37,833 nt of DNA from Deltaproteobacteria bacterium UBA2221 (GTDB lineage Bacteria > Desulfobacterota > Syntrophorhabdia > Syntrophorhabdales > WCHB1-27), in assembly GCA_002328485.1 (NCBI GenBank), contig DCUF01000039.1:1-37833 (forward strand), in the 5' to 3' direction. Position 1 is the first letter of the stretch. Every line of letters starts with the position of its first letter. This document shows positions 31,942-37,833 of this stretch, piece after piece. The position numbers and the translations under genes were made by a program. The notes beneath the pieces were generated by a model, which worked only from the letters and a program-made list of their open reading frames with translations, was not told the DNA's origin and did not search any database.

Positions 31942-33534
31942 TCACGACACTAACAGCCCGAGCCGGCCAAAGTCCTCAAGGTGCCGATCGAGATCTGCGT
32001 CTAACATCTCCCCCGTGCGCTTAGCAGTTTCGTTTAGCTCTGGGCCGCCGTTTTCAGGGCTTTGAGACGCCAAAACCGCTTCCTGGAGATCATGGAGAAT
32101 CATGGAGCGGTCCCGAGTCCCATCGAGCAACTGCAACAGTTTCTTGTTCACTGCCTGATGAATCTGCACCTGGTCATGGCGCAAGGTGGTGATCAGATCT
32201 CCCTCCAGAGACTGCAACCTTGCGAAAGGGCTGGCGAGTGGCCATTTGCCCGGTTTAGACGTCAGGTGTGGCTTCCAAGAATGCAGTTCTACAAGCCCTG
32301 CTTGGTAGCAGACAAAAAGCATCTTGGCGAGACAGTTCCATTCATTGCATGAATCGAAAGGCTTCGGAGGGTTCCAGGCGAGTAAGAGATTATGAGCAGC
32401 GTCCCACAGCGCCTGAAAAGATATGGGCAGCGGCCAGACATCCTCGAGACACACCATGACCGCCTTCATGAGCGGATGTGACGTGGTTATAGACGCACTC
32501 TCGTCCTTGCTGTCGACGCTGCTGAACAGGACCTCCGAGTCCGAGGCGTCCACGAGTGAGGACGTTGTTGGCTTCGCATTTGCGGCCACGAGCAAGTTTG
32601 TTATGCGGTCAACCGTGACGGTGCGATCGATCGCCACCGAGCTGTGGCACAAGAGGGTCTGGCGAAAGCGCCTGCCGAGAAAAAAATCAAGGTATTGCTG
32701 ACCTGCTATGGTTTCAGACCCCAGTTTCTTCAGCAAGGCTACAGCAGAGGGCTCAATATTGGCTGTTGGCTGTACATCGCGCGGATCTGCTTCAGACAGG
32801 AACTGCAAGTGATGATGTGCGGCCTGGGTCATGAACTGATGAAAATAGACGTTTGAGTTGCATTCGGCCAATTCATCATGAAAGAGAACGTGCGGGTGGC
32901 GACAAAACACCCTCTCCCTTTCCTGCTGCAAGAGGCTGCCGTAGCTGTTTGGCCTGATCTGCGACTTGGCTATCAGCTCCGCGAAGAATCGCGCCTCTTC
33001 GATCTTCTGACGCGCTGAGTCGAACCTGCTGCAGTGGTAGAGCAGCATCTCCCGCACCATAAGCCGAAGGTGTCCTCCGGGAAGCGTATTGTAACTGACG
33101 TAAGCCACCCCTTCAGGGGACAAACATTTCTCAATGATCCCGAAGATCTTTTCCTGGACAGTCTCAGAGACCCAGGAGTAGAGCCCATGGGCAACGATAT
33201 AGTCAAACAAGCCTTGGTCTTCCGAAAAGTCCTGTATATCCAACTGATCCATGCGTATGTTGGCGAGGCCCAGCCGGGCGATCTGCCGGCGGCCTTTGGA
33301 TATTTGGGTACTTGCCAGATCGATTCCAAGAAACCTGCTTTCCGGGAGCCCAAGGGCCATGGGTATCAGATTGCTCCCGCAGCCGCAGCCGAGCTCCAGG
33401 AGCCGGCACCGATCAGGCGGGGCGGGCGCCATGCCGTGCAAACGGGCAATTGTGGCCAGTCGATCCGGATGGGTCTGCGGGTAGGAATAGGCAGGATATT
33501 CAATTTCGTCATAGACGATAGCGCTTTCCATCAT
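31942..33534 (-). CDS. SAM-dependent methyltransferase with methyltransferase regulatory domain
   Basis: A 530-residue, two-part protein. The N-terminal class I methyltransferase domain (about 30-200) has LLELGCGCGSNLIPMALGLP (motif I), FLGIDLASTQISKGR, DYIVAHGLYSWV and EGVAYVSYNTLPGGHLRLM. A regulatory-type domain follows (about 220-310, with YFHQFMTQAAHHHLQFLSEA), and the C-terminus (about 360-530) is a winged-helix-like region. This layout matches bacterial protein-lysine methyltransferases of the kind that act on outer-membrane proteins in Rickettsia (family knowledge), and many uncharacterised relatives; the substrate is unknown. ATG 33534 follows a G-rich site. No neighbour suggests a target. 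Confidence 0.88.
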   Translation of the reverse strand: MMESAIVYDEIEYPAYSYPQTHPDRLATIARLHGMAPAPPDRCRLLELGCGCGSNLIPMALGLPESRFLGIDLASTQISKGRRQIARLGLANIRMDQLDIQDFSEDQGLFDYIVAHGLYSWVSETVQEKIFGIIEKCLSPEGVAYVSYNTLPGGHLRLMVREMLLYHCSRFDSARQKIEEARFFAELIAKSQIRPNSYGSLLQQERERVFCRHPHVLFHDELAECNSNVYFHQFMTQAAHHHLQFLSEADPRDVQPTANIEPSAVALLKKLGSETIAGQQYLDFFLGRRFRQTLLCHSSVAIDRTVTVDRITNLLVAANAKPTTSSLVDASDSEVLFSSVDSKDESASITTSHPLMKAVMVCLEDVWPLPISFQALWDAAHNLLLAWNPPKPFDSCNEWNCLAKMLFVCYQAGLVELHSWKPHLTSKPGKWPLASPFARLQSLEGDLITTLRHDQVQIHQAVNKKLLQLLDGTRDRSMILHDLQEAVLASQSPENGGPELNETAKRTGEMLDADLDRHLEDFGRLGLLVS

Positions 33535-34070
33535 GGCTGGTCCCCCTACCTATGCGGTTACACAGAGGAAAGACCGGCAGAGCAACCGTTCTCCATATAA
33601 TTGTATCGGAGGTTTTGGGGCTGTAAATCATAAGAAGGCTCGGCATGAGTCACCACTTCGTTAACGCCTCCGCACCCGACCGGGCGGTCGGAAACAGTGT
33701 GCCATGGGATGAACCGACAGGACCTTCTTCCTGTGAAAAAGATAAGAACGTTCTCAGCCGAATTCAAGGCCTAAGGGGATCAAGCCTATCACGTATCTGA
33801 GGTCGATGACCCCGGGGTTTACTCAAGCAGATTGATGCGGCCTATAGACTATGAACTACGGCGTTGCTTAAAAGAGGCTCGCGAGAATCGCTTCTCTATG
33901 ATGCCGCTGCGGGTTATACTGACCGTCGGATCCTGCCTTTGTGTCCTTCGGCCGGAAAACGGACTTTGACTCGGACTTTGCACAAGGGGAATCGACTTCC
34001 GACGTTGAAAAGGTATATTGCCCCAAAGCCAGGAAGGCGACGCTATCACAATCAGTGATTTGGAGTTGAT
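33535..34070. other. Long intergenic stretch without convincing gene
   Basis: Frames on both strands (for example minus 33558-33767, plus 33864-34058) are short, Arg/His-rich and lack start signals. Nothing resembling a family, tRNA or large repeat is visible. The right end carries the GGAGTT ribosome binding site of the flavoprotein gene. It may be decayed DNA like other parts of the window. Confidence 0.45.
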
Positions 34071-34646
34071 ATGAAAGTATTGATCATTACATGCAGTCCT
34101 AACAGAGACGGTCTGACCGCCGCCTGTGGCGAGGCCGCAGAACAGGGCATCAAGAACGGTAAAGCCGAACCTGTCGTGGTTTGGCTCAACGATTTGACCC
34201 TCTCCAAATGCAAGGCTTGCGACAATGGATGGGGGACCTGTCGTAATCAAGGGGTCTGCCAGGTTTTGGATGACTTCCAGGTACTGCACCAACAGATCGG
34301 TGAGGCTGACGGCTTTGTTGTGATCTCGCCCGTCTATTGGTGGGATATGAGCGAATCAGCCAAAGCACTCTTTGATCGGCTGCGAAGATGCGAGGCAATG
34401 AAAGATCATAACAGGGTTAAGGGCAAGCCGTTTCTCTGCGTTGCTGCCGCGGGCGGTACGGGAATCGGCACGATCAATTGCCTTGCCTCCATGGAAAGGT
34501 TATTCCTTCAAATGAACAGTCTGCAGTTCATGGACCTGAGCGCCGTTATGGGCGATTTTATTGGAGTGACCCGCAAAAATCGAAGTTACATGCTGGAAGC
34601 CGTCAAAGCAGCAAGCGAAAAAATGGTCCTGGATTGGCTAAAATAG
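34071..34646 (+). CDS. NADPH-dependent FMN reductase / iron-sulfur-flavoprotein-type protein
   Basis: An intact 191-residue flavodoxin-like protein. VLIITCSPNRDGLTAACGEA is the FMN-phosphate loop; CKACDNGWGTCRNQGVCQVLDDF holds a compact four-Cys motif as in iron-sulfur flavoproteins; DGFVVISPVYWWDMSESAKALFDRL is the isoalloxazine-contacting region. Such proteins move electrons between ferredoxin or NAD(P)H and small acceptors. ATG 34071 has GGAG seven bases upstream. It is a distant relative of the frameshifted gene at 27176, so a working paralogue remains. No adjacent partner is evident. Confidence 0.9.
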   Translation: MKVLIITCSPNRDGLTAACGEAAEQGIKNGKAEPVVVWLNDLTLSKCKACDNGWGTCRNQGVCQVLDDFQVLHQQIGEADGFVVISPVYWWDMSESAKALFDRLRRCEAMKDHNRVKGKPFLCVAAAGGTGIGTINCLASMERLFLQMNSLQFMDLSAVMGDFIGVTRKNRSYMLEAVKAASEKMVLDWLK

Positions 34647-35000
34647 GCGGCCCCACAATGACCGTCCGTCGTACACAAAGTGATGCAGTCGGCACAAGGG
34701 CCTGCCTTAGCCGATTTGAGATCATCCTTCTTGGCGGCCTCGCGCTGATTGGTTTCCTGGTGGTGGGGGGATCCACCGACTGAATAGACCCCGCCCCAGG
34801 CGCCCAGGGAGGTCACCGGACCAAAAAACTGGGACCCTTGGCGCAGCACCACATACCCAGTCCGCAAGAAGCGGACGCTTTTCTGCGAGACCACCTTGGG
34901 TTTCGAGGCAAAGGGAAGATCAATCCTGGGCATTCAGGACGGGCTGGGAGCAACCAAAGGAGAAGCATGCTCCGGCCAATCCAGTACGCCATCCGGTGAC
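34647..35000. other. Intergenic stretch, possible remnant of a minus-strand lipoprotein-like gene
   Basis: On the minus strand a hydrophobic leader (AYWIGRSMLLLWLLPARPEC, near 34990-34930) is followed, in a different frame, by a polar reading with GYVVLRQGSQFFGPVTSLGA and CADCITLC. No ribosome binding site or stable frame joins them, and no family is recognised. It may be a decayed secreted protein or simply chance. Confidence 0.25.
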
Positions 35001-35028
35001 TTCCCAAATATCTTTTGTCTGATATAAT
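35001..35028 (+). promoter_or_regulatory. Promoter of the DUF3303-like gene
   Basis: A perfect -10 box TATAAT at 35023-35028 follows TTCCCA (35001-35006, four of six matches) after 16 bases. The leader to ATG 35070 would be about 35 bases and contains AAAGGAGG. Confidence 0.55.
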
Positions 35029-35069
35029 TACAATAGACTCACGAAAACCTTAGCCAAAGGAGGTATGCC

Positions 35070-35327
35070 ATGTTCTTCATGAATATCTGTACCTGGGCGC
35101 CCGAGGATGAGAAGGAGGTTTCCAAGCGAAGAGCCACCTGGAAGTGGCCCGATGGTGTTAAGGTCATCTTTGAGTTCGTTGATCTGCAAGGGTGTCGGAC
35201 TATAAACGTTGTGGACACCGATGCAAAAGGTCTGATCGCCAGCAGGGCGGCATGGATCGATGTAATGATGTTCGAGACATTCCCCGTCTATCCCTTTGGG
35301 GAAAGCAAGAATCTCGCAAAGAAGTAG
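35070..35327 (+). CDS. DUF3303-like small protein
   Basis: An 85-residue protein; ATG 35070 is fixed by AAAGGAGG eight bases upstream. It begins MFFMNICTWAPEDEKEVSKR, followed by WPDGVKVIFEFVDLQGCRTI and a WIDVMMFETFPVYP motif. The order strand, helix, strand, DxxGCRxxxxV, acidic helix, then a W-D...FE..PV ending resembles the DUF3303 ferredoxin-like fold (from memory), a family of unknown function. It is monocistronic: a strong promoter and a strong intrinsic terminator flank it, which suggests good expression. Confidence 0.8.
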   Translation: MFFMNICTWAPEDEKEVSKRRATWKWPDGVKVIFEFVDLQGCRTINVVDTDAKGLIASRAAWIDVMMFETFPVYPFGESKNLAKK

Positions 35328-35339
35328 ACGATCGCCTTT

Positions 35340-35377
35340 GGCCTGATGGCAGATCCTCTCGCCATCAGGCCCTTTTT
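35340..35377 (+). terminator. Strong intrinsic terminator
   Basis: GGCCTGATGGC (35340-35350) pairs perfectly over 11 bases with GCCATCAGGCC (35361-35371) around a ten-base loop, followed by CTTTTTG. It lies 13 bases after the DUF3303-like stop and is the best terminator in the window. Confidence 0.92.
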
Positions 35378-35587
35378 GTAAACCCTTTACGGTCCGTTGG
35401 GTGCAGGAGATCGCTCGCCCTGGAACGCTCCTGCAGATCCCTCTCCCGAAGATCCGGTGCTGTAGCAGGCACGTTCCGAGGGGGGCTTGCGAGGAACCAC
35501 GTAAAGCCCCCGTGGGCTCTCGGCCATTGAAACTTTCCCATATCTGCACTATCTTTTTGGTAACCGAACCGGTTCAGGAGGCAATGC

Positions 35588-36061
35588 ATGTCCGACAAGC
35601 AGAAGCCCACTCAAGGATCGCGGCCGGCTAATCCTCACAGAGTCATGACCGAAAGTGTGAACCGCATGATGGAGGATTTCCTTTCCGCTTGGCCAATGAT
35701 GAGGAGCACGCCATTCGACTGGGGGATGCAGGAATTTACCCCTTTCATAGACATTTTCGACGAGGACACACAGATAAGGGTGGTGGCGGAAATGCCGGGA
35801 ATCAGGCGAGAAGATTTGGAGGTGACGGTCACGAGGGACTCGCTCACTCTAAAAGGGGAGAAGAAGCAAAAAGAGGAAGACCGCGCCACATGCTACCGGG
35901 AAAGATGTTTTGGGTCCTTTGAACGGGTAATTCCCTTACCCTGCGACATCGACAGAGACAACGTACAGGCTCATTTTGACAACGGTATTTTGACTATAAC
36001 CATGCCCAAATCCCATGAAGTCGCTGAACACGTAAACGGGGTAGAGATCCAATCAGGTTAG
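35588..36061 (+). CDS. Hsp20/alpha-crystallin small heat shock protein
   Basis: A 157-residue chaperone. ATG 35588 follows AGGAGG. The alpha-crystallin domain (about 48-150) reads FIDIFDEDTQIRVVAEMPGI, LEVTVTRDSLTLKGEKKQKE, YRERCFGSFERVIPLPCDID and the highly conserved VQAHFDNGILTITMPK. The N-terminal arm (1-45) is polar with RVMTESVNRMMEDFLSAW. It holds unfolding proteins without ATP. The C-terminal tail lacks a clear IxI/V anchor apart from VEI, so oligomer form is uncertain. No heat-shock promoter or CIRCE element was recognised upstream. Confidence 0.95.
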   Translation: MSDKQKPTQGSRPANPHRVMTESVNRMMEDFLSAWPMMRSTPFDWGMQEFTPFIDIFDEDTQIRVVAEMPGIRREDLEVTVTRDSLTLKGEKKQKEEDRATCYRERCFGSFERVIPLPCDIDRDNVQAHFDNGILTITMPKSHEVAEHVNGVEIQSG

Positions 36062-36167
36062 CGAGGAACGGCAAGGGGTATCACTAAGGGATATGGTTCT
36101 CCACCGCGGGCGGAGACGGGAACATCAAGGGTCCTAGTATCAAGGAAAACCAGAAAGAGGTGCAATA

Positions 36168-36512
36168 ATGGCAGTCCAGGAGGAATACGGTAAACGAGGC
36201 TGGCACTTTCATGATACCGGTGGCCGTCTTGTAGGCTGGAAGAATGTCACTCTCAAGGATACCCGACCGGGATGTATTGCAGTCGACTCTGAATCGATCG
36301 TGGTCTGGGGGCGTTCTTGTGCCAATGAGCGCGAATTCGCTGAGGTGGCCCTGGCTGAGAAATACGTCGAGCGGGTCTACTACATCGGTGCTGAAAATGA
36401 TCCGGAGTTTGTTGCGCAATTCCTGTATGAGGCATTGGAGCCACATTCCGCCGATGAGGTGGGCGAAGATCTGGATGGGATAGCCCCCTTTATCTCGCCT
36501 ACTCATTCATAG
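36168..36512 (+). CDS. Hypothetical protein, 114 residues
   Basis: ATG 36168 is preceded by AAAGAGGTG. The protein is mixed alpha/beta without a signal peptide or span: KRGWHFHDTGGRLVGWKNVT, IVVWGRSCANEREFAEVALA and VERVYYIGAENDPEFVAQFL are its better-ordered parts, and it ends in an acidic segment (SADEVGEDLDGIAPF). I recognise no family. It follows Hsp20 by 106 bases on the same strand and may be co-expressed with it. Confidence 0.7.
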   Translation: MAVQEEYGKRGWHFHDTGGRLVGWKNVTLKDTRPGCIAVDSESIVVWGRSCANEREFAEVALAEKYVERVYYIGAENDPEFVAQFLYEALEPHSADEVGEDLDGIAPFISPTHS

Positions 36513-36531
36513 TCGGCGGTAACGCCTCTGC

Positions 36532-37287
36532 TTAGAGCAAGCCAACGCATGCCAGGTAGACCGTCGTCTCTTCCGTTCCGTCAACACCTATTAGATTGTT
36601 CACATCGTCGTCAAAAAAAGCGCCCACCGCACAGACACCAACCCCCGCCGCTGTTCCGGCGAGATAGAGATTTTGCGCAATATGCCCGACATCGATGTAG
36701 ATATACCGGTAGGCCCTCTGTCGGTACTTCCATTTGCTTCTCTCCACAATAGCGGTCCATATGAATGTGGCCTGGGCCTCCCGGATCATCGTCTGACCGA
36801 GAGCGGCATTGGCCAGAGCCCCTGCAAATCCGCCGCGAAAAATAAACTCGAGATCGAAGGTGTGAGGTCTGAAGTGGTAAATGCCCTCTTCCAACCCCTC
36901 GACTGCCCTCGACAAGACATAGGTCTCAATAGGGTAGAGCCCTCCGGCCGACGGGACGGTCCTGAAGGACCATCCGCCTTGAGTCCCCGTGATCCCTTGT
37001 GCGGCCCACAAAAGGGACGAAAGCAAGGCCAAAGGCATTGTCCGCTTCGTGGCGTACTCCCGTATTGATTTGCGTCTCAGAAAGACGTCCCAGATGTCCT
37101 GGGGTTGCGAGGAGAGCGATTCAGGTAGCTTTATGGTCGCAAGGGGAGAAGGGTAGCTTTTGCGCGGCGAGGGCATGTGCTCCCAGTCGAGACTGTATCC
37201 GCCCAGGTGGTCGACGGAGTATTTGGTTTCCCGCTGGAAACGGTCTCCGATACCCAGGTAGCTTTGGTCATCATTCTCGGGGTCCAT
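36532..37287 (-). CDS. SagB/ThcOx-type nitroreductase-fold oxidase
   Basis: A 251-residue protein of the nitroreductase superfamily. ATG 37287 has GGAGG nine bases upstream. FLRRKSIREYATKRTMPLAL is the FMN-binding RRSxRxY-type motif; LLWAAQGITG, FRTVPSAGGLYPIETYVLSR and YRYIYIDVGHIAQNLYLAGT follow in the order seen in SagB-type dehydrogenases, ending with CAVGAFFDDDVNNLIGVDG. SagB-type enzymes oxidise azoline rings in peptide natural products, but many free-standing members occur without peptide clusters and have unknown substrates. No cyclodehydratase, precursor peptide or transporter is nearby, so a role in peptide modification is not supported here. Confidence 0.9.
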   Translation of the reverse strand: MDPENDDQSYLGIGDRFQRETKYSVDHLGGYSLDWEHMPSPRKSYPSPLATIKLPESLSSQPQDIWDVFLRRKSIREYATKRTMPLALLSSLLWAAQGITGTQGGWSFRTVPSAGGLYPIETYVLSRAVEGLEEGIYHFRPHTFDLEFIFRGGFAGALANAALGQTMIREAQATFIWTAIVERSKWKYRQRAYRYIYIDVGHIAQNLYLAGTAAGVGVCAVGAFFDDDVNNLIGVDGTEETTVYLACVGLL

Positions 37288-37674
37288 CGTGACAACCTCC
37301 TGCGAATTATCTTCTTCGATACCTCGTCTAGTGATGACGGGTACGTCCAGCAGTAACCCGCATCTACTTCTTCAGTGGCATCTTTGTCATGAACAATGCC
37401 TATGCGTGTGATGAAAGATACGCCCCTTCTCGGGACCTTACAAGGGGAGTATTAGCTGTACCGATGTGAGCCTATTCCGGAATGCTTCTTGAATACTTCT
37501 TCTTGACCGAGGCCGTTTATCGGTCATAAGATGACAAGAAGGGGTGATGGGTATGTAGAAAGTAGGCCTCCCGACGTGACACGTCAGCCCCACCACGCCG
37601 GAGAGCCTGGTCTTATCTGCAATTGCTCGGCACAAGTAGGCAGGAACAAGAATCGAACCGAGGAGTGATGCATC
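37288..37674. other. Intergenic stretch between the SagB-type gene and the broken methyltransferase
   Basis: No coding frame with start signal or family likeness is visible on either strand. The right end holds GAGGAG at about 37659, the ribosome binding site of the next frame. Confidence 0.45.
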
Positions 37675-37812
37675 GTGATCTCTGAAAAGCGGGACTTTGA
37701 TAAAGAAGCTGCCTCGTGGGACGAGCAGCCTGGAAGGATCAAGTTAGCGGATGATATTGCCCGAGCAATATCAGAACAGATTGCCCTGACACCCGAAATG
37801 GATATAATGTGA
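37675..37812 (+). pseudogene. Start of a class I SAM methyltransferase, prematurely stopped
   Basis: GTG 37675 follows GAGGAG. The 45-residue frame reads ISEKRDFDKEAASWDEQPGR, then IKLADDIARAISEQIAL and TPEMDIM before TGA at 37810-37812. This is the typical N-terminus of a methyltransferase subfamily in which MDVMD(Y/F)GCGTGLLTL (motif I) should come next. Instead a stop occurs exactly where motif I should begin. The following bases weakly resemble the missing GTGLLT part in another frame, suggesting a small deletion. The window ends 21 bases later, so an edge artefact is possible. Confidence 0.55.
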
Positions 37813-37833
37813 CCGTACCCCTTCTTTACTACC

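Noticed and set aside
33849..34292. A 147-residue minus-strand open frame
   Set aside because: It overlaps the intact flavoprotein gene antisense and has no recognisable domain.
35028..35549. A 173-residue minus-strand open frame
   Set aside because: It is antisense to the well-started DUF3303-like gene and crosses its strong terminator.
36532..37287. SagB-type gene as part of a modified-peptide (azole) gene cluster
   Set aside because: No cyclodehydratase, precursor peptide, protease or transporter gene lies within the window around it.
1..37833. CRISPR array or rRNA genes
   Set aside because: No regularly spaced direct repeats and no conserved rRNA segments were seen on reading both strands.

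Overview
The window reads as chromosomal DNA of an anaerobic bacterium. Desulfobacterota or a related syntroph-like lineage is my inference from protein flavour: a molybdenum-hydroxylase accessory operon, AmmeMemoRadiSam proteins, a class III CoA-transferase, iron-sulfur-flavoprotein-type FMN proteins and a small GSU3473-like protein. I see no rRNA, CRISPR array, intact insertion sequence, integrase or phage module. Genes are short operons on both strands, mostly with clear Shine-Dalgarno sites and several GTG or TTG starts.

Left part (1-8 kb): the end of a nitroreductase gene, an FMN-binding split-barrel protein, a possible small zinc-ribbon protein, a secreted dienelactone-hydrolase-like protein and a transglutaminase-like gene broken by a one-base frameshift. 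Next comes a sulfur-transfer set: a ubiquitin-like ThiS/MoaD protein ending in Gly-Gly, facing a ThiF/MoeB-like E1 enzyme and a cysteine desulfurase. A transposase tail and two small proteins follow.

Middle part (8-19 kb): tRNA-Arg(CCU), then an XRE-cupin regulator divergent from a histone-deacetylase-like gene that overlaps comEC. A Ppx/GppA phosphatase is divergent from ccdA. A long minus-strand run follows: amrB, amrA, a DUF1858 protein, then a MocA-like nucleotidyltransferase, a molybdopterin-binding protein, a YqeB-like protein and XdhC. The last four look like a maturation operon for a molybdenum hydroxylase, possibly one carrying labile selenium; no hydroxylase gene is in the window.

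Right part (19-37.8 kb): a 57-residue cysteine-containing gene, a Tm-1-like gene that has lost its middle, LysR divergent from a PfkB kinase, a sulfite-oxidase-fold protein lacking the usual Mo-ligand Cys, and a second FMN-binding protein. Then a translationally overlapping pair: an SPFH protein with zinc ribbons and a large zinc-ribbon protein of unknown role. A collapsed hybrid histidine kinase and a frameshifted flavoprotein follow, then small hypothetical proteins, a TonB-like protein, a secreted protein, a CoA-transferase, a two-domain methyltransferase, an intact flavoprotein, a DUF3303-like protein with a strong terminator, Hsp20, a SagB-type nitroreductase and a broken methyltransferase start at the edge.

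The most striking property is the number of decayed genes (at least six in 38 kb, two with large internal deletions that keep both gene ends). The most interesting uncharacterised candidates are the SPFH/zinc-ribbon pair, the sulfur-carrier/E1/desulfurase set, and the TTGAC-rich divergent region before the deacetylase-comEC pair.
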